From: Inia geoffrensis | Taxonomy: Eukaryota; Chordata; Mammalia; Artiodactyla; Iniidae | DNA: 64,000 nt | Reading direction: 5' to 3' | Assembly: GCA_036417435.1 (NCBI GenBank) | Contig: CM070911.1 | Coordinates: forward strand, 9,610,001 to 9,674,000 | Shown here: one piece after another, positions 1 through 12,521 of the stretch | Layout of the letters: each line of letters starts with the position of its first letter | Numbering within the stretch: the first letter of the stretch is position 1 | The notes under the pieces: generated by a model | What the model was told of the DNA's origin: nothing | Database searches by the model: none | The model's input: only the letters and a program-made list of their open reading frames with translations | Translations under genes and position numbers: made by a program

Positions 1-680
1 TGGTTTCTGGAGCTGCAAAATCATTATATTGGAACTATGATGGTAAAGACTGTCCAGCAAGAATCATCAGTGGATGCCACAGTTAAGGAGAAATTTTGAT
101 GATCCATGTATTTGTATGGTGTTAAGCTGTTCTCCAATTAATTGTCTATTAGTTGAGAAAAATGTTAACAACAACTTTTTTTTTAAGGAGATTAACAGTG
201 GAGAATTGGGGGGACACCTTCAAGGTGATCAAAAGGAATATTTCAAGTGGACATCATGTTTCTCCAGATGTGAAACCCTGAAACACACCATGCATGCATA
301 ACTTCATTGTAGACATGATTAAGAAACAAATGCAAAATAGGGACTGTTTTCTTGAAAAAGGAGATGAACTCTATATTTTTCAATTGTGTCCATGTTATCA
401 AAGATATAGAAAGTCTCTGGGAATATTCCAGGCTAAAGGGACATGACAAGTCTGTAATATCTGACTCTAGAGGTTAGATTCTGTATTACAGTGGGAAAAT
501 GCTATAAAGGACAAGATTAGGCCAATTCAGAAAACTGGAATATAGATGATAGATAAAGTATTGATTCAATGTGAATTTATGAATTTTGATGCTGATTCTG
601 TTATATAAGTTAATAATACTCCCATTCTTAGGAAATACACATGAAAGCATTTAGAGGTAAGCACCATGATTAATGTAATT
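1..680. other. Unassigned AT-rich non-coding DNA
   Basis: No gene, RNA or repeat family recognised. Open frames here are at most 75 codons, overlap on opposite strands and have no recognisable domain, so I treat them as chance. Confidence 0.6.
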
Positions 681-750
681 TACACACACACATATCTATG
701 TAGATATGTGCATATACACACACACACACACATATATATATATATTTATA
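681..750. repeat. Compound (AC)n/(AT)n microsatellite
   Basis: Runs of acacac are broken by a short tatctatgtagata dyad and then pass into an (AT)n tract. A simple-sequence repeat, likely variable in length between individuals. Confidence 0.85.
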
Positions 751-1534
751 ACATGGACATATGTATAACAGCTAACCCCTGCTAAAGGGTATATAATTTC
801 TTTGTACTAGTTTTGGCAACTCTCTATAACCTTTAAATTATTTCCAACTAAATTTTTTTCACTTAGTAGTGCTAGGATAAATTCCAAATTCCTTTGGGGA
901 AAAAATGAACTTTATCCTTATGGCACATAATACACGCAAGTTGCATATTTACAACAACCTTTTATATAAAAGCAAAATTCAAAGAAACTTATATGACAAC
1001 AGAAACACTGGAGATAAGAGATAAATAAAACAAAACTGGAAACAACCCAAACCCCATCATCAATAAAATGGATAATTTGTGGAAAATATGTTCAACAGAA
1101 TAGTAAAGCTCATGTAAAATGTATGTGCTTAAGCTACGTGAAACAGTATGGAAGAAATCTTAAGAACACAGGTCAAGGGGAAAAGATCAAGATGCAGAAG
1201 AAGGCATGTAGTATTATTAATAATATATGAAACGCAACTCTGCATACACATGTGCTGCACATGAATCCACTGTGCGATGGCATGAAAGCACATTTGGTAA
1301 ACCTATAGAAAGAGGTACAAAACACAGGGAGGTGAAGATGTGCGAAAGGAAGAGAAAGGGGTTGATACATTCAAAGTAAGGCATGTGGGGACTGCAAAAG
1401 TAATGATGAAATATTTCTTGGAATGGGTAGTTGGAATTCCAATGTGATGCTATTGTTATTAGCCTTCATGCCTGAGGCAAATTATATTTCCCAGAGATTG
1501 ACACACCAATATACAGCTCATTTCATATGCTCTA
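751..1534. other. Unassigned AT-rich non-coding DNA
   Basis: No convincing coding, RNA or repeat signal. A 65-codon minus-strand frame at 1173-1370 resembles no family I know. Confidence 0.55.
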
Positions 1535-2068
1535 AATACATGTGATGTTGACACCCTTCAACTGAGATATTGTGTCTACGCTTCCTTGAACCTGGATGGA
1601 ACTTTGAATGTGCCTCTGTCAACAGAGGACCATGGCAGTGCCACAACATGACTTCTGAGGCTGGGTTGTAAGAGGTGATAGGGTTTCTCTCTCTCTCATC
1701 TTGTGCCTTTGAAGCCCTGACTACCATAGGTATGGCTACTGTAAATGCACTAGCCACTATGCTGGAAGGACCATGTGGAACAAACACACACAGAGAGATG
1801 CACAGAACCCCCAGCTGCTTCAGTCCCCAAACTTGCGAGTCATCCCAGACCAGAAGCCACATGTGTGAATAAACGAGCTTTCAGATAACACTAGCTCCAG
1901 CCTTCGAGTTTTCCAGCTGAGGTCCCAGATATTATAAAACAGAGACAAGCCACCCCACAGTGCCCTGCTGGAATTTCTGAAACAGAATATTCATGAGCAT
2001 GACAAATAGTTGTTTTACACAACTAAGTTTTGGGGTAATTTGTCCATACATCCTTAGTAACTGGTACA
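1535..2068 (+). mobile_element. Old LTR, probably MaLR/MLT1 type
   Basis: The 3' half carries phrases typical of mammalian MaLR (ERVL-type, non-autonomous) LTRs: a ccagctgaggtcccaga stretch, then taagttttggggtaattt, ending near ...taactggtaca at 2068. The 5' boundary is approximate because the element is diverged. No flanking internal region was seen, so it looks like a solo LTR. Both strands contain modest open frames (114 codons on minus at 1518-1862) that are chance frames inside the repeat. The identification rests on consensus memory. Confidence 0.55.
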
Positions 2069-2514
2069 TTGCCTTACACACATTTTATGTAAAAGTCTTT
2101 TGTCTCTGCATAACATAAGGAAAAAAATTTAAAAGGCAATGCAACAATGTGTACAAAATTTTGACGGCACAAAATACACATTTTATTTCAACTAATGTAT
2201 TGTTTGGGTGTGAAATCAAAACAAAACACAAAATTTTTATTTCAGAGAGAATGAAGAACAACTCTCTGACACTTCATCAACTTATACTACAAAGAAAAGA
2301 ATATTATTTTTTTCAGTACTTTGCTCAATTTGCAATATATTGCATGTGAAAATAATTTGCAAAATATTAGAACATCTAAGCAATACTTATGTAGGGACTT
2401 AGTCCGCTTCAAGTACTATGGCTGAGATAAAAAAAATCACCTAAGAAAACAAAATCTGTCTCTTCAACTTCCCTCCTCCACATTATGCAGTTTTCACTTA
2501 CAACATTTAAAGCA
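2069..2514. other. Unassigned AT-rich non-coding DNA
   Basis: No coding or repeat signal recognised. Confidence 0.5.
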
Positions 2515-2900
2515 TGCACTATCGGTATTCAGGTAAACTATGGTGACCTGAAACAAACAGACTCAGATATTTCTCCTGCAAAAATGGGTCTATGTAGAGA
2601 TCAGTAGAGAACTGCAGCCCAGGTTCTGCAACCATGGTAAGCTTAGTGCAAGTTCCTACTACGCAAGAGAAGGCCAACTCTTTGGCGAGAGGAAAAAATA
2701 GTTGGGAGGGCTCTAGTAAACAGAGTCCCTGGCTTTTCATTGGCTGAGTCCTTGCCAGGAAAGAAGAGGAGTGCTTCTTCTTCCTACTGGGCTCTGCTAT
2801 TGCCACAGAGAATGAGAGTTCCCCCTCTGGTCTCCCGGCTCTACTCGATTGAGGTTCTGTTTATTAAGGTTTTCAGCTACCACCGCCACCTAACATTTTA
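2515..2900 (-). mobile_element. Possible degenerate retroviral LTR
   Basis: This block is less AT-rich than its surroundings. Read on the minus strand it has a CCAAT-type box (agccaatgaaaag, near 2735-2750) followed downstream by cctctcgccaaagagttggc, which resembles the usual cctcaataaagagtt polyadenylation region of ERV LTRs with a mutated signal. No terminal TG/CA pair or TSD was established. It could equally be unrelated single-copy DNA. Confidence 0.3.
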
Positions 2901-3770
2901 TGCTTCTACTTCAATTTTTTTTGCTCATGACCTAAATATCCTAACACCTTCTTTGTTCCTTAATGATGTTCTATTCACCTTTCAATAAACACAAAAATAT
3001 TTGCTTCTTAATTTTAATAAAAATTTTTTTAAGAATTTTAATAATGTGCCTCTTTTTAAAGCTGTAACTGTCTGAACATCTCAAGTATATTAGTTGGTGT
3101 CTAGTCATATTCTCTAATTGTCTTATAAAATATAAACTGGTGACAAAAACGTTCACTATTCCATATGCATTGAGAGTGTAGCCTCATAAAATGCAGAATT
3201 TGGGGGATATGAATAACGAAACTAATAAAGAATTCCTAAAGATGTGGAAAATTATTATAGTATAAGGTTTAACATCAAAAGTAGACATAAAATTTAACGT
3301 ACGATAGAATATCCATCGTGTTAAAAACTACATCATAAAGACTGGAGGAAAATACATTAAACTACTGAGTGTCGTCATCTGTGAACATTGGGATTATAGA
3401 TGCTGGTCATTTACTTAAAATTTTCTCATCTGGCCTACTTATTTTGTCATGGACATATATTATAAAATATTTTATTAAATATAATTTCTTATTTCTCCCA
3501 AGGTGAAAAGGACTCTCTTCCTTCTTTTTAATTAGGGAATTAATTTTAGGTTGGAAATAGGCTAATTAATGGCATATTTGTAATTTCTCCTATATATCTA
3601 AGTTCAACTTAAGTTTTTATTTATATTGTGGGAATTTTCCTCTTAAGAGAATATTCCACAGTGCAACAGTTTTATTTATATTTTTGTTAGTTCAATTTTC
3701 CTCTACTGAATTCCTTGAAATTCCTCTTCTAATTCCTTGAAAAATGAGCATGAACAATGATAACAATAGT
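2901..3770. other. Unassigned AT-rich non-coding DNA
   Basis: No coding or repeat signal recognised. Confidence 0.5.
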
Positions 3771-4106
3771 ATTAATTTACTACTAAGATTTTGAGTATTC
3801 ATTATGTGCTAGTCACAAAGGGCATTAAGTATTTTATGTATGCAGTCGTGCTGCACTTCAAAATTTTCATATGACACAGACACTATTTTTATCACCATTT
3901 TGGAAATGAAACTGAGATTAAAAGAGTAAGTACCTCCTCCGTGATCACCCATTAGTAAGTGGAAGAGTGGGATTCAAACACAAGCTGGTGTGGCTCCAGA
4001 AATCAAAGTTTGAAACATTCGACCATATGATCTCTTTAATATGCTCTGTATCTCTTCACTGAGCCTTGCACACAGGCCTGCACATAGTAGATGCTTAATT
4101 AATAAG
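3771..4106 (+). repeat. Ancient mammalian interspersed repeat (MIR/L2-like)
   Basis: Contains worn phrases of a mammalian-wide repeat: attatgtgctagtcac, tcaccattttggaaatgaaactgag, then ttagtaagtggaagagtgggattcaaac, closing with gcacatagtagatgcttaat. The order fits a plus-strand copy. The precise family is uncertain. Confidence 0.55.
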
Positions 4107-6350
4107 TGTGGGACGACTGACGGTTCATAGTCCAAAATGTTAAAAAATTAAAAAGTAAAATGATGAACAATTGTTGACTTATATTCCTATCTATTCTTCG
4201 TATAACTAAATAGAGTATAAAATATTCCAGAAATGATCTCAGTCTACAGAGGAAATGATATGCCTCCTAACTGCAGTACCCACTCCTTGCATACCACCCT
4301 GGACAGACTGTGCTTTTAGTTTTATGAGTCAGGACACCACTAAATATGTTTACATTTTTTTCCATTTTAAGTTCATTTCCATTTTCTTCTCAGACAACAC
4401 AGTCTCCCTAAATCATGATTAAATCCCTATTTTCCACAACCAAAAAATGACAGATTGACAAGACACCAGCAAAGCAGAAACTAAATAGTACTGTAGGTAT
4501 CCTATACACCCACTATTCAAATTCTAAATCATGCACAAATGACAGCTTTACTAGTCACGAGTAATGAGATGACTAACATTCTCACTTAAACCCAACAGGT
4601 GATGTTTTTCTGTGTAACTATGCAGACTCATGTGACTTCAAACTTTTCTGTGGGCTTCCTCCATTGAACTTTCTGCCTTTTCATACAGGAAAATTGTAAG
4701 CGTTGCACTTTTATCCACAAAAGCATATTTAAATGTTTATACCAGTGAACAAAATGGATTTTAACAGCATTAGAATTAATTGAATAATTTAATTATCATT
4801 TGCTACTTACAGTTTAGGCAGAGCTGTGGTTAAGTTATAGATGACATCATCTACATGTATTTTTAACAAAAAGGAGTCCCGGAAGTTGTGGTGAGAAAAT
4901 GGAATTCAATGTGCTGGAAAAGCAGCCGTAAATGTGTATGCCAAGCAGTCTTATGGGTGACAAGGAAGTTGAGGTAATATACGCTAAAACTGGGAATGAA
5001 GCCGTGTAACTGTTAGGTCACACGTGAGCCGAGCCATGGGTAAAGGAAACGCCATGAACACACTGCTGTCTTCTGCTGTGCCTGCAGTCCAGTGTTTGAG
5101 AGTCTAAGTACTCCAGGGACAAATTTTATGGCTAATCTCATTTTCCATTAGGAATAGCTTCCTAGGCTACATAATACTGAAAGGGTTACATAAATATTAA
5201 GCATACATTTTATTTTTCAAGCACTCAGTTTTCTCTGGATTTCTAGACATAATGGGAGGCAGCATCACCGACTATGAAATTCAATACAAAAATGTTATTA
5301 AATTCAATGGCTTTATGATGGGGTTAATTTTTTTTTTGTATTAGAATCCAATTTGTAAAAGTTACCCTTGTCTAAAGCAGAAGCTTAACTGGGAACATAG
5401 TTTAAAAGTAATAAGCAAGTGGAGTAAAGATGCCATCTTTTATCTAGAATGATTTTTGAGTGTTTAAAATTCATAATCCATGACCTTGGCTTCTGAACTG
5501 AAGATGGAGAAATACTACTATTTTCATTTTTCTTTAAATTTTCACTTATTGCAAAAGTTTCACTTGACTGTGTATTTTCGGTGTCAAATGATCTCATCTG
5601 AAATGGTACAAGCTTATATACAGTATATCTATGGAGCAGAATGGAGTGAAAGCTAAAGAAATTTTACTGCTAGTGACTATAGCAAGTTGCTCTTTCTTAA
5701 TCTATCAGTTGACATTTTGTGTGCAGAATTCATGCATTTCTAATAGTCCGTATAAAATGTCAGCCTGTTCAGGAACAGTAAGCTGCCAGAGAACAGTCTT
5801 CTGCAACCATACCGGGGCCCAGTGCCACCCTGCTGCCAGGACATTGCCCCAATGACGTGTCACACACAGCTTCTCTGAATAAGAGCAAATGAACTCTAAA
5901 TGCCATCCGCGATTCTGCCCTCCGCCCTTCCCCTCAAAATTGAACACGAAGGTCTATTTTTTTCAAAACCTCTGTACCATAGTGAGAAAGTAAAAAGAAA
6001 GCTAAATTCTGAATTGCACTATTTGAATTGAATGAGACTTTTAAATTTGCAATTGAATAAATACATTTCATTATCAATCAAAACAACTCACTTACCTGTA
6101 AAATTTTCTTTCTTCTCTCCTTTACACCCCAATCCTTGATACACGCACAGCTGCTCCTTATACCATAAAGGGTTTTCTACAAGGAAGAAAAGTTGAAACC
6201 ATGTAAAAATATGAAATTTGTTTTCAAAGTACAAACACAGTGGTAATCATTTATTTTGTTTTAAACCTCAAATTTATGTAGTTAAATCTTAACCTCCCTA
6301 GGAAACTCTACCAATTTCCCGCACTAGCCCTAGCAATTCTGATCTCTGAA
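4107..6350. other. Unassigned non-coding DNA
   Basis: Single-copy-like AT-rich sequence. The open frame at 5631-5855 (+, 74 codons) has a hydrophobic start and several cysteines but no domain I recognise, and an 80-codon frame opens opposite it at 5705-5947. Neither has support beyond being open. Confidence 0.5.
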
Positions 6351-6351
6351 T

Positions 6352-6620
6352 GGCAGCATAGAATATTGCTTAAGAATAGGGACTCAAGAGCCACATTGCC
6401 TCAGCTAAATCTCAATTCTGTTTCTCACCAGCTGTGTGACTTTGGCATGTCATGTAACCTCTCTGTGATTTAATTCCCCTATCTGAAAAGTGTGAGTGAT
6501 GATGTTAGTTACCATTCATGGGTTGGTTTTGAAGATTAAAATTTATAGACGTAAAATACATTAAACAATGTCTGGTTCATAGTTAAGACACCATAAATCT
6601 ATGCTATTATTAGTAACATC
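6352..6620 (+). repeat. MIR SINE
   Basis: Shows the MIR core order: ctcaccagctgtgtgactttggc, then gtaacctctctgtga, atctgaaaagtgtgag, and a final tggttcatagttaagacacc. This is an old tRNA-derived SINE, well diverged. Confidence 0.8.
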
Positions 6621-7755
6621 TGTGATTTCTCTCTGGACTATTGGAATATTATCTGAAGTTATCATTTTGTACTTTTCACAGGCTCTATTGATGGATATTT
6701 AGTTACAGATATTGGAAAGAGAGGAACAACATCTTAGTCTTGGATTCTGGATATTTCACAGTACTTGACATAGATTCAAGCATACTAGTTCTTACCTTGA
6801 GAAAAAAAATGACTATAACAGTGTACAATTTAATGGTATACACATGCCAAATTAGATAATTTATTCAGTTTAGCTGATGTATAGGTGTATCAGAGTTTGT
6901 ATAAAAATGCTTTAAAAACATGATTAGAGCTCCAAAACAGGAGAGACAGAAACTTAATAGATGAAAATTATGAAACAATTTTAGCAATCTAGCACATGAG
7001 AACTAAACTTAGCTTTACACTCCTAGGCATCCAACACAAAATGAAAGGATAGTAGCTTCTATCTTTGTATCATTTTTAAAGAAAGAATATTAATTCTTGA
7101 CAGATAGACAAAGTTGTTATTTCTTCCCTGATCTTACATTCTGAGGTAAAATCTATCATACGGAGAAAAAAAATCAGTGAAGACACCACAAATTATTTGA
7201 CTCAAGGTGAACTATTTATTACGTTTACATATTAGATTTCAATAAAACACCAGGGAATAGTATGGGTTTGTCACTTGGTGCACATTCTTCTATGGGCTTT
7301 CAGTATATGTGTTTGGTATTTTACCTGTTGCTGATCTAACTTGGTTTAGGTTTAGAACTTTGATAACACAGAAAAAAAAGAGTTGTAAATTTTCCAACTT
7401 GAACGTCAATTTTCTCAGGCATAAATTTGGCAAGAGCTGAATAACAACTAATGCGTGATTCAGCTGTCTGGCAAGGCTTCTCCTATAGTTATTCCATGGT
7501 GTCAATTGAAGAGGAATCCATAGCTTCTGATGTGCTAGCAGGGTTGATGTTCTGTATTGAAAGTTACAGCACCTGTACTGATGGCAGACGGATGACATCG
7601 AATAGACCCTGAGTATTGTTCCTTCAAAATAATTCAAATCCATGTAAGTACCAGATACATAATATGCTTAAAAAACTAAACTAAAATTATACCAAAACAT
7701 GCTTTTGAGTGAGAAAACCAGGGTTCTCAAAGGGGTTCTGCATCAACAAACTTGA
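6621..7755. other. Unassigned AT-rich non-coding DNA
   Basis: No gene recognised. A 117-codon minus-strand frame at 7290-7643 matches no family I know, and I saw no promoter or splice context that would support it. Confidence 0.5.
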
Positions 7756-7885
7756 ACAAGCTTGAATCACCCCCAGGCTCAGCTTCTTCATCTGTATAAA
7801 AGTGTTTGGGAAAGAATAAATGAGATAACAGAGTTTAACCTCAATCCCTGGTTCAATATTTGACACTTGATAGATCCTAAGAAAA
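7756..7885 (+). repeat. MIR fragment
   Basis: The phrases ctcagcttcttcatctgtata and gggaaagaataaatgagata match the middle of MIR. The 5' part is missing or too diverged. Confidence 0.55.
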
Positions 7886-9235
7886 ATTAGTTATTTCCTT
7901 TTGTTCCAAACTTCCTATTATCTATTTTGAAAAATCCAAGTATTGCTTATTAGAAAGTAAAGTCAGTAGAGCGTCATACAGGATATGCTGAAAATAGTAT
8001 CTTTTTTGGCGCATCCACTGTTTATGTAAATGACAAGAGGTTCCAAAGCTGGGAACTTGAAGAGAGGATTCTCAGTTGAACGGAAGTAAAGATTTGACTT
8101 GCAGGCCACCATGTTTAATGCAGACACTTGAGAACTAAACTGCCGATATTCCTGTGCCGCTTGGTTTTCAAACAGGTAAAAGATCAGAGGACAGAAAGAA
8201 CCTTAAATTGCAGTCATGAGCAATAGAACTGAATTTTTTGTGCAAAAGCAGAGTAACTTCATAGATGTCCAGAGTAAGTGGAGCATATTTAATCAGAATT
8301 GACCTCATAGCTATAACTGAACCCAAACACAGTGGCTGATGGGCAATAAATATATGCTAGAAAAAAGAGAAACATGGCACTAGTTGATCCACTCACAAAA
8401 CACTCCCTGACAATGAAACTAAATGTTTTATTTGTTGACTGGAGGTGTTAGCCTCTTGGTTATCAAGAACAATGGACACTGCATTTGGTAGCAGACCCAA
8501 GAAGCAGCCTTGCTCTGCATTTTCAAGGTGTATGTGTTTACCCCACAGGTCTGTTTATTGAAAGCTAGTGAACGTCTCAACTTGTTTTGTTTAGCCTTCT
8601 GTCATCCTCTCCACTTGTTAACAATGATGGCTGAGCTGGGTAATGAGTCTTCACCCTCTAACGATCCTGCAGGGAACCAAGGAAGGGACACAATATCCAT
8701 CCAAAAACATGACAGAAAGCACATGCTGTACTGTGATGACTGTAGAGGTCATGCCTGTCCAGATGACTTGTTATGCAGGGTTTGGGATTTTGGTTTTCTG
8801 GAAACCCTTGAAATGGCAGGAGTCACACAACTCCTGTAATATCACATGATCAATGTAGCACTGAAAATAACTTTGTCCTGAGAGAACGCTGTAGTTTGGG
8901 TCAATGGAGCCATGGTCTAGCTTTAGGTTGCTACGAACCTAAAATTCAATGTCTGAGTTTAAACAGATCTTAGTTTGCTGTTGGGCTGATACTGAATAAC
9001 TTATTGATGAGGAAGAAAAAAAATACACAACAGGTTTATTTACTCAAAGATGCCAATATAAGTTTTGAACATCTAGAGAGTTTCCACATTCTATCAAGAA
9101 CAATCTCTTTCCAGAGGAAATGTTTGGAAATACAATTTATGAGTCAGAGGGTTTCTTGGAAAGCAGGAAATTAGAACAAGGAAGGGACCAAGATGAATTC
9201 TACTTAGTATTCCCCAGTGCATAACACATTAACAA
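7886..9235. other. Unassigned non-coding DNA with a higher-complexity block
   Basis: Mostly AT-rich. The part at about 8440-8990 has more balanced composition and two overlapping plus-strand frames (109 codons at 8510-8839, 68 at 8643-8849). The longer frame contains a CDDC/HAC cluster but no domain I can name. It may be a diverged repeat, a conserved non-coding element or chance. Confidence 0.4.
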
Positions 9236-9285
9236 AATATATATGTATAAATAAGTATATACACATATGTGTGTATGTACATATG
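9236..9285. repeat. AT/GT-rich simple repeat
   Basis: Imperfect alternation of atatat and gtgtgta units, low complexity. Confidence 0.65.
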
Positions 9286-9394
9286 GCTTTAGTAAAGGTA
9301 CAGGTTGTTAACACTTGGCCAGAAAACAAACATACATGTATTTATGTATTCTGATTGCAGAATAATTATGAGAGGTTGTTTACTTGTCCTACAG

Positions 9395-9545
9395 TGAGTA
9401 GAGGTTATACACCAGAAACCTGGATTTTGATTCCAGCTCTCTCACTTATTAGATGTGTGACTACAGCATTTTGCTTAATCTCTCTGACCTTCAGTTTCCA
9501 CAGTGCAGATACTAATTTTTTTCTATCACAAAATTGTTAGGACAA
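9395..9545 (+). repeat. MIR fragment
   Basis: The phrases ggattttgattccagctctc, tagatgtgtgactac, and ctctctgaccttcagtttcc match the 5' half and core of MIR. The frame at 9355-9540 lies over it and is not a gene. Confidence 0.7.
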
Positions 9546-10868
9546 GAATTCTCTGTATTTAAAGTCTTCTGTGAATTGTGATAAATTTTACTAATTCACA
9601 ATATCATTATCAGTCCTCTGACAACATTTTCTCTGCATTTGACAGAAACACATTTTTTAAAATGAGCTCAGTTTTAAGGCATACAGAAAACTTCTTTTGC
9701 TTCCATAATAAACGGCTTGCAATTAACAACACAATAATTTTTATGAGGGTGCTTATAGGAAAATTCAGTTATCTTACACAATTCCATCTATAGAAATGTT
9801 TAGTATGAAAACTTAGTGCATAAATATTCAGTGAACACTTTTCAAAAGCTACCTAAATTGTCTTTCTAAAATATAAATACAAGTGAGTGAAGAAAATCAA
9901 CTGCTCAAAAGGATGGCTGTTGCATCAGACTGCAAAGAATGCAATTGCTTTGCAAAGCAAAGAATGCATTTGCTTTGCATTCTCTAACAATAAGCTCCTA
10001 TGAGGAGGATAATGAAGTTTTATATTTGCATAGCACCTATTCAAACAGGCTCAGACTGAGAAGGAAACGAACCTTGTACCAACCAACTGTCCTGGGCCTG
10101 AAGTGCTGAGAACGGTTTGAAAAATTTGCCTCTAACATAGCTGGAACAGTTTCAGGGCCCGTTTTTGGGAATATGCTACTTTTAATGTTCACTCTGTTTA
10201 CTTACAGCAAACAAAGTACACATCAAAAGTTTGTTTCATTGTTGTTTCCTATTGCTGACTGCAGAGGTTACCAGATGTGATTTTTTTGTTTCTTAAAGCA
10301 AATTGCTACAATTCTTCCTAGAATATGTTTAGTCATTTCACCAACTGAATTTACTTTTTTTAAATAAATATACTTGAAATATTTGAAATTGGTTATTATT
10401 TAAAAGGATGCTATCCCAGATATGATCATACCAGCCACTGGAGATCAGCAACATTTTGTAGAACGTTTTAGAAAAAACATACACAAATATGAGCTACTTA
10501 ACTGTTAATAGGTTTCCTTCTCTTTCTACTCAAGCTGGTAGTTTCTTCAGCTTTCCTATGGAAACTTTTATTAAGCAAATGTCACATTTGTGGTTAATAA
10601 GTACTATATTATAATTTATGAGCAGTTGAATTTTTATTGTTCAAAACAGTTGTATTTCATCCTTCTGCAATGGTGGTGGTGACAGTCTGTTGACTCTGTT
10701 ACCTTCTGATCTTTTAAAGAATTTTTTAAGTACGTACTAAGGTTATTCATTTATATAAGCCAACTTTAAAATTAATCCGGGTAGTTTTAAGATCAAAATG
10801 CTTGTAATATACACTTGTCTTCAAGACAATGGCAGTCAAAAACTAGGCACATATTCACGTGGAAATAG
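9546..10868. other. Unassigned AT-rich non-coding DNA
   Basis: Apart from the small repeated dyad at 9931-9984, no coding or repeat signal was recognised up to the L1 target site. Confidence 0.5.
9931..9984. repeat. Short tandem duplication with internal dyads
   Basis: The unit gcaaagaatgcaattgcttt recurs as gcaaagaatgcatttgcttt about 25 bp later. Each unit is partly self-complementary (gcaaag...ctttgc), so the 54-bp block can fold in more than one way. Confidence 0.75.
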
Positions 10869-10883
10869 AAGGATTTCAGTATT

Positions 10884-11089
10884 TTTTTTTTAACATCTTT
10901 ATTGGAATATAACTGCTTTACAATGGTGTGTTAGTTTCTGCTTTATAACAAAGTGAATCGGTTATACATATACATATGTTCCCATATCTCTTCCCTCTTT
11001 CGTCTCCCTCCCTCCCACCCTCCTTATCTCACCCCTCTAGGTGGTCACAAAGCACCTAGCTGATCTCCCTGTGCTATGCTGTTGGATTC
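10884..11089 (-). other. L1 3' UTR and A tail
   Basis: Matches the cetartiodactyl L1 3' end: a region reading ggtgctttgtgaccacctag on minus, then a purine-rich ggagggtgggagggaggg tract, then accaatgtaa-type sequence ahead of AATAAA. It joins ORF2 reading directly at about 11083-11089, where a deletion has removed the intervening ORF2 sequence. Confidence 0.85.
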
Positions 11090-12507
11090 TGTTTGCTAGT
11101 ATTTTGTTGAGGATTTTTGCATCTCTGTTAATCAGCGATATTGGCCTGTAGTTTTCTTTCTTTGTGACTCCTTTCTCTGGTTTTGGTATCAGGGTGACGG
11201 TGGCCTCATAGAATGAGTTTGGGAGTGTTCCTCCCTCTGCTTTATTTTGGAAGAGTTTGAGAAGGATAGGTGTTAGCTCTTCTCTAAATGTTTGACAGAA
11301 TTCGCCTGTGAATCCATCTGGTCCTGGGCTATTGTTTGTTGGAAGATTTTTAATCACACTTTCAATTTCAGTGCTTGTGATTGGTCTGTTCATATTTTCT
11401 GTTTCTTCCTGGTTCAGTCTCGGAAGGTTGTGCATTTCTAAGAATTTGTCCATTTCTTCCAGGTTGTCCATTTTATTGGCATAGAGTTGCTTGTAGTAAT
11501 CTCTCATGATCCTTTGTATTTCTGCAGTGTCAGTTGTTACTTCTCCTTTTTCATTTTTAATTCTATTGATTTGAGTCTTCTCCCTTTTTTCTTGATGAGT
11601 CTGGCTAATGGTTTATCAATTTTGTTTATCTTCTCAAAGAACCAGCTTTTAGTTTTATTGATCTTTGCTATTGTTTCCTTCATTTCTTTTTCATTTATTT
11701 CTGATCTGATCTTTATAATTTCTTTCCTTCTGCTAATTTTGGGGTTTTTTTGTTCTTCTTTCTCTAATTGCTTAAGGTGTAAGGTTAGGTTGTTTATTTG
11801 AGATGTTTTTCTTTTTTGGCGGTATGCGGGCCTCTCACTGTTGTGGCCTCTCCTGCTGCAGAGCACAGGCTCCCGATGCACAGGCTCAGCAGCCATGGCT
11901 TACGGGCCCAGCCGCCCCACGGCATGTGGGATCTTCCTGGACCGGGGGACGAACCCGTGTCCCCAGCATCAGCATGCGGACTCTCAACCACTGTGCCACC
12001 AGGGAAGCCCCTGTTTCTTGTTTCTTAAGGTAGGATTGTATTGCTATAAGCTTCCCTTTTAGAACTGCTTTTGGTGCATCCCAAAGGTTTTGGGTCAACG
12101 TGTTTTCATTGTCATTTGTTTCTAGGTATTATTTAATTTCCTCTTTGATTTCTTCAGTGATCTCTTGGTTATTAGGTAGTGTATTGTTCACCCTCCATGT
12201 GTTTGTATTTTTTAAAGATTTTTTTCCTGTAATTGATATCTACTCTCATAGCGTTGTGGTCAGAAAAGATACTTGATACGATTTCAATTTTCTTAAACTT
12301 ACCAAGGCTTGATTAGTGATCCAAGATATGACCTATCCTAGAGAATGTTCCATGAGCACTTGAGAAGAATGTGTATTCTGTTGTTTTTGGATGGAATGTC
12401 CTATAAATATCAATTAAGTCCATCTTCTTTAATATATCATTTAAAGCCTGTGTTTCCTTATTTATTTTCACTTTGGATTATTTGTCCATTGGTGAAAGTG
12501 GGGTGTT
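11090..12507 (-). pseudogene. L1 ORF2 fragment: end of endonuclease and N-terminal reverse transcriptase
   Basis: Minus-strand frames at 11037-11507 and 11537-11896 carry recognisable ORF2p sequence: [21 protein letters not shown] and [10 protein letters not shown], which precede the RT fingers and palm. The reading stops after [10 protein letters not shown] and continues into 3' UTR. The catalytic aspartate pair of the RT and the whole C-terminal part are therefore absent. Upstream, about 12300-12360, the endonuclease motif reads SRIGHILDH followed by a stop, with Gly where an Asp next to the catalytic His is expected. Frameshifts, stops and the SINE at 11808-12011 break it further. Confidence 0.85.
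11808..12011 (-). mobile_element. CHR-2-type tRNA-Glu SINE nested in L1
   Basis: The whole element is readable in reverse: T-rich tail, ggcctctcactgttgtggcc, and the tRNA-like head ending ...ccaccagggaagcccc. The TSD is short (about 5 bp, tgttt), and the flanks rejoin as uninterrupted L1 sequence. It inserted after the L1 did. The short open frames on both strands here are SINE sequence. Confidence 0.9.
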
Positions 12508-12521
12508 AAAAGTCCCCTCCT

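Noticed and set aside
5631..5947. Possible small secreted or membrane protein
   Set aside because: Hydrophobic start and cysteines are present, but an 80-codon frame opens on the other strand and nothing else supports a gene.
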